Positions 15,828 to 26,538 of a stretch of DNA of 64,000 bases are shown here, piece by piece. The position numbers and the translations under genes are program-made. Numbering within the stretch: the first letter of the stretch is position 1; every line of letters starts with the position of its first letter. The notes beneath the pieces were generated by a model. It was not told the DNA's origin and did not search any database. It saw only the letters and a program-made list of their open reading frames with translations. Origin of the DNA: Paramecium pentaurelia (Eukaryota; Ciliophora; Oligohymenophorea; Peniculida; Parameciidae); contig CAJJDO010000138.1 of assembly GCA_905183005.1 (NCBI GenBank), positions 62,001 to 126,000 on the forward strand. Reading direction: 5' to 3'.

Positions 15828-18467
15828 TCATACTACATCAATAGGCTCAATTCTTCTTCTACCAAATGTCTTAAAAAGTGAATAGATCAATGCCTCTTCA
15901 ATTGTACTCATTACTAAAAATGAACCTATTTGGAAATTAGAAGTATCTAAATCAAGTGTATTATCATCAGATTGATCATCATTATTATCCTAATTATCTT
16001 GATCATTTTTTTAATCATCACTATTATCTATAATTGATGGTTTATTATCACCATCTACCAAATCAATTTCTTTTTCATTTAATGGTTCAAAATCTTTAAT
16101 TATTTCATCATTTTCATTTAATAAACATATTTAAGAATCTTTTAAATAAATTAAAGGCATTAATTAATTTTTATTTAATTTTATTAGTAATTATGAAATT
16201 GCTTAAAATTCACTATCGATATTTCTTAATAATATAAATAATAATGATTTATAAATGGATTTTCCAATTTTAAAACCAACAAGTACATATCTCTTCATTT
16301 ATTAAATTTTAACTTAACATTTCAAATAAAAGACATTTTCATTTGTTGAAACTAAAACATCATCAATTTAAATCTAAGAAAAATTTTCAAGTGGATTTCT
16401 TCCTAATTTTTCGATTGATAATGTACTTTTTAAAAAATAAATATCACAAATCTTTTCTTTTTCATTACTTGATTTCATCAATACTACAAAATAATTTTAA
16501 AAAATAATCACATTTGTTTATAAAGGTTAGACTATTTCATTAAATATTTATACAGGTATATATAAAATACAAAATATGATTAATTATCTATCCTATTTAA
16601 TTATTATATAACCCTATAATAAAGGTGATGCAAAGATATCTTTGATAGTAGAAAGCTATATTTTTTTATATTCTTATATATCCTCTGATACTGAAGTATA
16701 AAAGAGTACATTGAGATTTACTTTCTATTCAATGAGAATAAAGATATAATTTCCACTTGATACAATCTTCAATATTTTGTTATTCATTTTAATCTCTTTA
16801 TGAAACATTAGTCTTAGAATTCCATAATCCAATTTAAATATATTGCATGTATCATCTTGATAAAAAGCAAAATAAACCTCATCTTCAAAAACCCACCATA
16901 ATTTTTAATCTGTTTCTAACAAAACTTCTATATCTAATTTGAATGTAAACTCTTCATAAGTGTTTAATAGTTTTGATTATACAATTAATTAAAATTCATT
17001 ATTCTCATTTTCTAATAATATATACTATAATTTAGATAATGATGGTAATTCTCTAATGAATCTAGTCTTTTTTTATTAATTTCTCTATTCTATTATAGAG
17101 ACTAAATTGCCTTATTATTGACAATCATTAATAGCCCATTAATTTGAAGGAACAAAATTTCTTTTCTCTAATTTTACAAAGAGATCATCATAATTTATTT
17201 ATACAAAGGAAAAGTGTACATTTATATTACAAGTATTTTCTTCTGTTATTTATTTTATAATAAAATCTATATCTTAATGCTCTTATGTTATTTTAATAAA
17301 TTGAGATTCAATTAATTGATACTATTTGGCATGATTTTTGTCAATCAAAATGAATTTATCAGCTTCAGGTTATACTTCAATAAGAAATTCCTTTTCATTT
17401 TGAATTTAATCCAAAAATATTAATTCTTTTGAATAAAGTTCTACATTAAGACCTATAGCAAGTAAAATATAATTTTAAGTAAGATAGACTTTAAAATCAC
17501 TGTAATAATTTTTCAAATTCAAATTCCTTTAAAAATTACCAAATACTAATTTAGTTTGAGATATAACAACATATTAATCAAGAGGTTCATAATAATTATA
17601 GGTATATAATCTTTCTGTAAATTTAATACATTTTTAATTCTTCTAATTTTTATGATCCTCTGTTAATTATGTTATTACTAGAGTATTAGGATCAATAAAA
17701 CTAATACTATTTTAATGCAATTAATGTTATATAATGTCTTAAGAAGGACCACATTCTTCTTAATTTATAGATTTAATTATTTATCCTTTCTGCTTTATAA
17801 CTTTATCTTTTATACCTTTTTCATTTATAACTTTATCTTCAATTTAATATATTTCAATTAATTAAAAGTTTATTCTATAAAAAGTATTACCAGACCCAAC
17901 AATTTGATTGTTTCCACTATTTTAATAAAATTCTAATGAAAGCGCAGAAATTTGTTTATATTCATTAAAGGTTTCTTCAAACAATAGAATATAAGTTTAT
18001 GCAATAAGACTAAAATCTAATATTAAATATTTTTTATCTTAATCTGTCAATTAGATCACATCTTATAAATCGAAAGTTTAATCGTATTCAGATAATTTGA
18101 CTTTAGTTATTTAATTAGTCAATAAAGAATATTCTATAAAATTTTAATCCTCATCCATTATTAAAATATTACTCTCTTTATTTTAGTTTAAAATATCTAA
18201 TTTTATTATTAAAGGATCATTTTCTAATTACAATGGAATATCAGTTTCTAATTCTATTTTTTGAATAATTCTAATATTCTTCGAATCTTCTGTTGATTCT
18301 AAAACAAGATAATTTTCTTGCTCTAGGGCAAATAATTCTCCAATATCTTAATAAATTATTTCATTTTCAATTCCATATAAATTAATGAAATTATCCTCTA
18401 AAAGTGAACATCCCTGCAATACAGGGACAATATACATTAATCCAAGAAAAAAGTATTTAAAAATCAT
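15828..18467 (-). CDS. secreted or membrane-associated protein with acidic C-terminal linker
   Basis: Spans 880 codons with no intron needed. It starts with a signal peptide (MIFKYFFLGLMYIVPVLQGC), followed by a long ectodomain-like region of beta-rich, propeller-like repeats (for example KYLILDFSLIAQTYILLFEE). Near the end is a strongly acidic Asp/Asn/Gln stretch (about residues 815-850), then a weakly hydrophobic segment IGSFLVMSTIEEALIYSLF and a basic FGRRR. General style resembles the large membrane proteins at 26-42 kb, which also have an acidic linker before the membrane helix. The hydrophobic segment contains charges and is a poor helix, so this member may be secreted or tethered differently. 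No family name recognised. It ends 85 bp upstream of the IFT144 start. Confidence 0.7.
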
Positions 18468-18630
18468 CTTCCAATAATTGTAAAATTATTATTATTATAT
18501 ATTAATAATATCATTTAAAATTATATTGGTTTTATAACAATAGAAAAGAAAACTAAATGATCTTTTAAGTTATCACTATTATTAGAGATAATCTAAATAG
18601 ATAATTCTAATAAAATATAATTTATAGAAA

Positions 18631-19215
18631 TCACATGTCCTTGAGTTTGAATACTAATATAATTTTTAGTAGAATAACTATTAATATACAAAAAAGAAGT
18701 ATTTTAGTCATTAAATTAATTGAAATATTGTTTTTCTATATATGATCTCTTTAAATTTTTGAATGACTAAATAAAAGTTACTTCATTTAATTAAAATAGT
18801 ATTCATGATATTCTTGACTAAGAGTTACTTATTTTTTTATTTATCTTAACATTCGTATGTTTTATATTAATGTTATTTCTTTTTACAATTTATTTGATTT
18901 ATATTCTGTCTAATTTAATTCTAATAGCCATAACTTTTAAGTAAAATTATCCAAGTATTCAGAATAATCTTCATTTCCACTAAGACTAAATTGAAATGCA
19001 ATCTATTTAATTAATCTTATAATTAATTTCACTCTAGCTTCAATCTAAGGAAAAGTATAATTTAAATGATTCATATGATACAATAACCAACATAAAATAC
19101 AGATAAATCCTTTATATTGACATTGATTGTACATACATATGCCATATGGAGTATGTCCATCATAAACACATATATGTTAAATTATTTCTGACTTTTTTTT
19201 AGATTTTTTTTTCAT
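18631..19215 (-). CDS. small B-box-like zinc protein with C-terminal membrane helix
   Basis: 194 residues, no intron. After a lysine-rich start (MKKKSKKKSE) comes a Cys/His cluster (HICVYDGH...CMYNQCQYKGFICILCWLLYHMNH) with the spacing of a B-box-type zinc finger. A helical, Gln/Leu-rich middle follows. The last ~25 residues form a strongly hydrophobic segment (ILLFCILIVILLKIILVF) ending KLKDM, as in tail-anchored proteins. It is divergently transcribed from the EF-hand-like gene at 19272, sharing 56 bp. Function unknown; a membrane-anchored B-box adaptor is inference. Confidence 0.65.
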
Positions 19216-19271
19216 TATATATATATATTAATAATAATCAAAATAGATTGCACCTTTCTCATTTAATTATT
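19216..19271. promoter_or_regulatory. 56-bp bidirectional promoter region
   Basis: Lies between two divergent start codons (19215 minus, 19272 plus) and must hold the start sites of both genes. It is almost purely A/T with a TATATATATAT run. No specific motif was recognised. Confidence 0.5.
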
Positions 19272-20669
19272 ATGCATTCAAATAAAAACAACTTTAAGCC
19301 AATATTACCAAAATTAAAAATTCCAAGTCAATCAAAATAATTATTAAGTTCACCACAGAGATCAAAATTTAATGATGAAAGAAAATTAGAAACCATTGTT
19401 GAAAAAAGGAATTTTCAAAAACAATTAATTGATTTGGTTATTCCTTTGCATGATGATGCTTAATAGAGTATAGTCAATCCTGATTTTTCAAAAAATGATC
19501 TCTTAAAACATTATAAACAATTACCATCAAAACCTACTCTGTTATTTGAGAAAGCTTTGAAAGGTCTTCATCCTCTTTAACAGAGTGAATATAGGAGTAA
19601 GGAATTAAAGAAATTGGAAAAGAAGGTTTAAGTTATTAATGAAAGAAATCCTTTATAAGAGTCTTGGAAATCACCCTTTTTATCATAACCTAGATTATTT
19701 AAATCTTCAAGAACTGATGATGTGACTTTATCATAAGAAATGGAATAGAATGCTTAAAATACAGTAATGTTAAATGAAAATTTAAAAGGATTTGGATAAA
19801 GATTAAGAACCTATTTAGATTATGATAAAAACACAGTATTTGAAAGATAAAAAGGCAATCCAAAATATTTATATAGAGATAATTTAATAAGGATGATAAA
19901 AAATAATACGACTAAAGAATTAGATTTGGTTAAAGAATGGAATTTCTTAATTAATTATGATAGATTAGTAGTTTATACAGGTTTTTAAAGGCCTGAATTA
20001 AGATTATAATAATTTGGTACTATATCATCTATCAGTCATTATTAAAGTATATAAGATTTTCATAAGAAGAAATTGAAATAGACTAATAGTTAACCTACTC
20101 CGAATTCTTAAATATCTCCTCAATTTGTAATTAAAAATTCAAGATAGAGCAATTCAAGTGATCCAATAGATTTTGGTAAATCTAATTAAGTTTAATTGGA
20201 TGTTTCAGAAGTAGAGTAAGTTTAAGATGATATTTCAATAAGAAAAGATACATTTTTAACTTATTGTTAAGTATTTTGGGATTTAATAAGAAAGGAGGAT
20301 GAAATAGTGGAAAGAGTAATTTGGGCATTTTGTAAAAGTGATTTAATGACATTCAGTTCATTTAAACATTTTTATAAATTAATTGTATTTTAGGAAGGGA
20401 CATTTGAAGAATATATAAAATTCACATTTGATTTTTTTATGGGATCAGAGAGAAATGAAATTTAATTTACAGAGATATAAGGTTTATTAAGATTATTGGC
20501 ATAAAGGATAGATGGAAAAGATCATGTCTTAAGTGATTAAATTTTAATGGATATTGTAAATTAAATTCATAGACCATAAATAATTACTAAAGATACTTTG
20601 TAGTAATTAATATTTGAAGATAAGATTCCTCCAACTGTAATAGTTAAAATGGTATATGAATAAGCATGA
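19272..20669 (+). CDS. hypothetical protein with EF-hand-like C-terminus
   Basis: 465 residues in one exon. The first ~300 residues are polar, rich in Lys, Gln and Ser, with low-complexity patches. The last ~150 are compact and helical, with the pattern of paired EF hands (ERVIWAFCKSDLMTFSSF, then FDFFMGSERNEIQFTEIQGL), resembling calcineurin-B-type proteins. The loops lack a full set of acidic calcium ligands, so calcium binding is doubtful. Name and role unknown. It is divergent from the small B-box-like gene. Confidence 0.6.
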
Positions 20670-20860
20670 TAAAAGTATATTTATTTTATTTAAATGAAGA
20701 TTAATTTCAATGTATTAGTTATAATTTATTTTGATATATGTTAAAGATTATTGTAATAAGATAAATAGTTTTTTTTTACTAAAAAATTTATTCTTATTAT
20801 ATTCTAAGATATTAAAAAAAATAATATTCTTGGTATTAATATATATAATTAATTAAATAA

Positions 20861-21470
20861 ATGGAGGAAGAATTTAAATAAAAGTATAGTTTTGCAGCAC
20901 TTTAAAAATAAGTATCAGAAAAGGAAAAAGATAAAGATAAAGCAATTTTTAAATTGTGGAATGGGATGAATTTAGATGAATTAGGAATGTCTGTTTAAGA
21001 TAATAAGTATAATTAAATTATATTAGATTACCTGGACAACCTACAAAGATTATTTCACCATTTATTGATGATAATGCCACTTAACCAGATCCACTTTCAA
21101 AGCCTCATGATTGGATTAAATAAAAGTTAATGCCTCGTTAGAATAGTGTGAATAGAAAGAAAGAGATGTTTAGTTAATTTTCAGAGGAAACTAATTTCTA
21201 CATCTTTTATAATGTTATGGATGAAGAATAATAATTATGGGCTGTAGAAAATCTGTAATAATAAAATATTTATTTAGTTATATGAGAGGATGGAGATATA
21301 ATTTAAGGAAAGAATAATGGTTTAAGGAATTATAGTTGATAAATAAGAATTTGTATTCAGGAAAGTATTTCAGCATTGCAAATTGGAGAATAATGGAAAG
21401 TTCATAAATTGATATGTAAGAATCAGATTTATGCACACTTGAATAATTCTTCAATAATTAAAATTAATGA
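20861..21470 (+). CDS. NOT2/3/5-domain protein (CCR4-NOT subunit-like)
   Basis: 188 residues with introns at 21007-21026 and 21255-21277. The family's NOT box is recognisable: SEETNFYIFYNVMDEEQQLW, then an RGWRYNLRKEQWFKEL helix and YFSIANWRIMESS. These correspond to the ETLFYIFY, NWRYHKE and F-x-x-x-x-WR elements of CNOT2/CNOT3. CCR4-NOT subunits scaffold mRNA deadenylation and transcription control. Most CNOT2 proteins are longer; here little precedes the NOT box. Its TGA overlaps the ATG of the next gene on the same strand (ATGA at 21467-21470). Confidence 0.72.
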
Positions 21471-22631
21471 ATTTTATTGAATAATTTCAGAAAATTAAAT
21501 GTACAAAACATCCAGAAGCACCAATTTCTAATCTATGTCTGAATCAAGAGTGTAAAGAAGAATAATACTTTTGTTAAAATTGTATTAAGTTCCATCTAAC
21601 ACATTCTACTCAAATTATATATATGAAATAAATAGATAAGTTACTTAAACGTCATTCAAATGTTAATGAGATCATATAAGATAAATAAGGATTGGAAGCT
21701 TATAATGTATTTAGAAGTTTTAAACATGCCATTGAAGATAGATTAAATCAATTAGAAGATGAATTAAGATTAATCGTATTGAAATTAGTGAATGACTAAA
21801 AAATTAATGATTAAGGATATAAATTTCTATAGAGTTTAAACTAATTCAATGAATAAGATATAAAAGAATTAAGATTATTTTTGATTAATCAACAATAAAA
21901 CATTTAAAATAATCAAATTAATTTAAAAGAAAAGGAAAGTAAACAATAATTAATATAACTCACTTCTTATTTATAAGATAAAATACCAAATATTTAAAAG
22001 TAAGTCTTAGATCAATTAGATTGTGTTAATAGTACATTTTATACAAAAACTGAAAAAGTGGAAAGACTAAGAAAAGTTTGGATATGTAACTATATTATTA
22101 ATAATATAAATAGCTGATGATGGATAAAGTAAACCAAGTATATTTGACAAAACTACCATTAGAGCAAATGTATTTCAAGTTAGAGAAAAGTAATTATATT
22201 TAATAGGAATTTTCTAACCAATGTTATATAAAGGAAGTTATAATTCAACTAATTATGATTCATAAGTCAAAACTCCTAAATTGATATACAAATTACATGA
22301 AGACACAAATTTAACTAAATATATTTTCAAATAACACAAAGTCTTAGAACATGATAAATTACAAGTAGTAGATGGACATTTATATTTTATTGAATTCAGA
22401 AATCCAATTAAATTGTTACCTAATAAGACTTATACTATATCCATTTCAACCAAAGAATCAAAATTATTTTAAACCTACCATTATTCAATCCCTATTATAG
22501 ATCATCCTCTAATTAAATGGTAAACAGAGGATTTGACTGATTCTGATATTTTTGTTAAGGGACCTTATGTATAACACATTTATTCCTATGCTAACATTGA
22601 TCAAATACCAAGTTTATTAATCAAAACATGA
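21467..22631 (+). CDS. B-box zinc finger, coiled-coil and PHR-domain protein
   Basis: 378 residues, one 28-nt intron at 22086-22113. Residues ~12-50 form a B-box: CTKHPEAPISNLCLNQEC, then YFCQNCIKFHLTH. A Gln/Leu-rich coiled coil runs to about residue 190. The C-terminal ~160 residues match the PHR fold of MYCBP2/Highwire and BTBD proteins: IRANVFQVREKQLYLIGIF, then YFIEFRNPIKLLPNKTYTIS and a final IPSLLIKT. PHR domains bind partners or substrates in ubiquitin pathways. The B-box needs the ATG at 21467, because the next in-frame Met lies beyond it. That puts the start codon inside the previous gene. Confidence 0.78.
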
Positions 22632-23223
22632 AATTTTATCATTAAAAAAAATAATATAATTATATAATCATAACAAAAATAAAGGATATTAGACTAATAT
22701 TTTTAACCTATTTTTTAGTGAATATGTTTTAAATGTTTTTGATTATTTACTATAAAATAATTAATATGATGAAATCTATTCTATACATTGATGATATATA
22801 GGTAGAGAATTTATTTCAGTATTTTTCATTTTGATCATAGAAAATTATAATCTTTTTAATAAACATAAATTTATAATAAATTTAGAACTAATATGATTAT
22901 TAATTTTAAGAGTTATGAATCAAGTTACATATCCGTAGGTGGATTAAAATATATTGTTAGATTTGGAAGTTTTAATTAATGTAATTAAATTCAATAAGAA
23001 ACAACGATAAAGATATATGGCAATTATCTTTTGAATTTATTCAATTCAATGTATAATCTTAATAATCTTTTAATATCTTTAATAAATTGAATATAACTAT
23101 GAATAGTTTTCTAAATTCTATCTTAGGTTCTGTTTTGTTTAATAAAAGCTATTAATACTTGTATTCATAAATCCATTGATTACTTGTGTTATTGTGATAT
23201 GATTTAATTAAATTATTTATAAA
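22632..23223. other. gene-free stretch
   Basis: About 590 bp, very AT-rich with frequent TGA in all frames. I see no gene, RNA or repeat. It contains the 3' end of the PHR gene transcript and the promoter of the VAP gene. Confidence 0.6.
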
Positions 23224-23999
23224 ATGGACACGCTAAGATTGAGTGCACCTTAAGTCGAGTTCGAATATAGTAAGTTAGACAATATGCATTCCTCAATTAC
23301 TTTATATAATGATACTTAACATCCAATTGCCTATAAGGTATTTCTTTTTATTAAATTGTAATCTTTAGTTTAAGGCTACGAATCTCAATATTTTCTTGGT
23401 CAGACCACCTTTGGGAGTTGTTTAACCTAGATAAAGTTAATTAGTCAATATAACACTTCATAGCAAAGTCCTTGAAAATAATTCAATCAAAGATTTCAAT
23501 GAAAAATTGTAATTGATAACAACCATCACACCTCAAGGAATTCAAGATGCTGGACCTATATTCTTAGATAAAATGAGAAGATTTGAAAAATAAAGAATTA
23601 ATATAGCTATTCTTACCAAAGATAGAAAGATCGTTGCTTAAAGTTAAGGAAACTAAAGTCAGATGTTCTAATCTGTTAATAAATAATTTGGATAAGTAGA
23701 ACCTACACGTGTCATTGCTATTCCTACTGCTGATAAGGCTAAAATTGAAGCAGAATACTTTTGCAATAAATTTGAAGTATTATAATAAGAAGTCACTAAA
23801 AAAGAATAAGAATTAGTAATTATTATCTATAATATGATAGTAAGATGTTTAAAAGTTTAATAATAGTTTGTTAGAAAGAGCAAATGTTAAACGGACATCT
23901 GGAAAATTGGATAAACTCATTTTCCTAATTACCTTTATTTTGTCTTTTTTATTAAGTTTACATTACCAAAAACAAATTTTATAAGTAATCCAATTATGA
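23224..23999 (+). CDS. VAP-type MSP-domain, tail-anchored ER protein
   Basis: 239 residues, introns at 23338-23368 (31 nt) and 23816-23840 (25 nt); the spliced length divides by three. The first ~125 residues form an MSP domain: beta strands SSITLYNDTQHPIAYKFKAT, then NIFLVRPPLGVVQPRQS, the surface that binds FFAT motifs in VAP proteins. A coiled coil follows (FEVLQQEVTKKEQELQD). Near the end is one hydrophobic anchor (KLIFLITFILSFLLSL). VAPs sit in the ER membrane and tether it to other organelles through FFAT-containing partners. Domain order and length match the family well. Confidence 0.88.
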
Positions 24000-25256
24000 T
24001 TTTATTTCATTGTTATTAATGTTTTCATAAATAATATTAATATATAATAATAACTATTAATATTTATTTAATTTAATTATTTATTATTGTATTTCATATA
24101 ATATAATATGAGATTATTTATAAAATTTTAATCAATTAATTACTACAGAATTTGTTGTGAACTCAAAGAAAGCTAATGAATTTACAGATAACCAAAAAAT
24201 ACTTACAATCTAAAAGTAAATACTTTAAAGAATAAAAAATGTTTCAAAATATTCGTCTGATTGAAAAATAATTTAAATAATTAATGAAACTACGTTTATA
24301 CAAAACATAATGAAAATTGTAACCATTTGTAATTTATAACAAATTATGATGTAAATAGGATGCCTTTTTGATTTTAACATTTTGTGATGACAAAATTGAA
24401 GTGATACTAAAATTTTGTAGGTATTTTTTAAGGATACAATATTTAATATAAATATTTTATCCATATTTTACTTATGAGAATAGTTTATTTAAAGTTAGGA
24501 GATGGAAATATTTGTATTTAAAAAAATAAAGAGATTTAATTCTAACTTCTATTTTAAGAATTAACCTTAAAAAATGATTTCCAATAAGAAAAATTATGTA
24601 ATAATTTATAATTAAAAAATTTATTCAAGAATGAAATGAGATTTAATATTTGATGAAAAAATATTTTATAATGTTAAAATCAGACTCTCTATAAATTATA
24701 TTAGGATTTTAAAAACTATTTTTTTTAGAATTAGAATAAAAGTATTAAATTTTATATTATAAATAGTCTAATAATAATTTATTAATTAAAATTATTAAAG
24801 TTTTTATTGTTTATTTATTTATAGAAAACGTTGTAGTTAACATTATTAAATAATCTTCCTTGCTCAAAAATGCTTTAAAAGTAGGGTGTAATCCACTATC
24901 ATAATATGGGTATAACTTTAAGTAATATTTTTTGGTTTTATTATGAGACATAATTAATTGTAATAAAATTATGATACTAAAGTTGGAAATGAATTTTAAA
25001 TAAGTTAAGCATAAAAATTTTAGTATGATTATAAGTTTAATAAATTTTATATCGTTTATTATCCAATTCATAATTTTTGAGAATAGAAAAATAAATTGGG
25101 CATGAAGACTTACGTTTAAGCAATACTAAAGTCTATAGAATTGTTTATTCGTATATTTCTTATATTGTTCTCTTTAAGTAATTTTTAAGTTGTTGGATAT
25201 TTTATCAAATAAAAGATAGAACTCAAATAAATTAAATCTTCTTTAAAATATCACAA
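24000..25256. other. long intergenic stretch
   Basis: About 1.26 kb between two plus-strand genes, large for this genome. It is AT-rich with scattered stops. Apart from a weak minus-strand ORF at 24625-24951, and another weak one ending around 24464 with no recognisable content, I see nothing. Confidence 0.5.
24625..24951 (-). CDS. hypothetical small ORF
   Basis: 108 residues in ciliate code from ATG 24951 to TGA 24625. The first 45 residues (MSHNKTKKYYLKLYPYYD...) look protein-like, the remainder is low-complexity. No homology recognised. It may be a decayed gene or chance. Confidence 0.25.
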
Positions 25257-26071
25257 ATGAACAATCAAAGCGAATGTAGGAAATAAATTGTTAAGCGTAA
25301 AAGGTAAAGTGATCAAAATAATGGTTAAATAATGGAATCTGACATCATCTTGAGATCCAAATGGACTCCAGAGGAAGATAAAAAATTAATAGCTAATGTG
25401 TCACTTTTTGGGCATCGATGGCTTCGAGTGGCATAGAAAATGGAATAAAGGAATACTTCCCAATGTTGCCAAAGGTGGAAAAGGCTTAAATAGAGATAAG
25501 GAGTCCAGCAAAATAAGGCCAAACGATGGACTTAAATAGAGGATTAAACATTATTAAGAATCTTTCGATAGCTTGGTCCATGTTGGAATGCCATAGCTAA
25601 GCAAATGAAAAACAAAACAGGCAAATAAGTCAGAAGGAGGTACAAAAATTTTCTTGATCCAAATCTTAATCATGGACCTATGACAGAATTAGAAGATGAA
25701 ATGATTTACAAAGAATATCTAAAGCATGGATCCTAATGGAGTTAAATATCAGAAAAAATGCCAGGAAGATCGGTATGATATTGTAATTATAATGATAGGA
25801 AAATATGATCAAAAATCGCTTCTACTCTTTTATTAAGTAGAAATACTTAAATTAACCTAATTTGTACTTTAAAATAAAACCTTTAGATGAAAATCAAAAG
25901 GAAGAATTTTCTAGTGTTGTTGAGCAGTCTGAAAATAGTTAACACTAACATTAATAACAAGAATAATATGAAGTAGATATGTACAGTGATTCGAATGAAA
26001 TAATAGATAATAATTAATCAAGTTATTATTGGAGTATTGAAACAAGATGTTTGTTACTGAAAAAATTCTGA
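25257..26071 (+). CDS. three-repeat Myb DNA-binding protein
   Basis: 262 residues, one 26-nt intron at 25773-25798. Three SANT/Myb repeats follow each other: R1 SKWTPEEDKKLIANVSLFG with HRWLRVAQKM; R2 KRWTQIEDQTLLRIFRQLG with CWNAIAKQM; R3 TELEDEMIYKEYLKHG with SQWSQISEKMPGRS. The aromatic spacing (W, then F/W or W) fits, although R3 lacks its first tryptophan. The final helices read RWKRL, RRRYKNFL and KNRFYSFIK, the expected basic recognition helices. R1R2R3 Mybs bind DNA and often regulate the cell cycle or splicing. The C-terminal ~90 residues are acidic and Gln-rich, a plausible activation region. I chose ATG 25257; an in-frame ATG at 25332 would also keep all repeats. Confidence 0.88.
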
Positions 26072-26538
26072 AATGATTTGAATTATTTCCATTTATCATA
26101 ATTAGATAATATTTAATAATTTAATAAAAAGACTCTTAGCTTTGTTTTAGAAAGTAGAGTTAAGTACAAAACGATGGATGATTGAAATAATTACTCTAGC
26201 TTTACTTTTTTTTATCGTATTTAATCTACAAATATATTAAATTAATAAACTAATTAACCTAACGTAATTTAGTGTTTTATAAATATTAATAATTATTAAT
26301 TCGAGTAATTATTTCATTCAGAATAACTTATTAATAAAGTAACAAATATAATTTTACAAGAATTTCTTGTAAGATTATTATGGAATAATCTAAATAAGAT
26401 TTATAAAAATACCTTAAGAAATATTAAAAATCTTCTGGTTTGAAGTATTTGAATATTTATTCATGATGAAAATTCTCTAAATACTAAAATCTAAAACACT
26501 ATATTAGAATTTAAACTTTAAATTATTATTATGATAAA
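26072..26538. other. convergent intergenic region
   Basis: 467 bp between the Myb gene and the end of the minus-strand membrane protein. AT-rich, no gene seen. A 19-bp near-palindrome (TTACAAGAATTTCTTGTAA) sits at 26354-26372. Confidence 0.5.

Noticed and set aside
24273..24464. Minus-strand 63-codon ORF
   Set aside because: Hydrophobic low-complexity composition typical of AT-rich noise; no start context, intron or homology seen.
26354..26372. 19-bp near-palindrome between convergent genes
   Set aside because: Short AT-rich palindromes are expected at this composition; spacing does not fit a heat-shock element, and no function can be supported.
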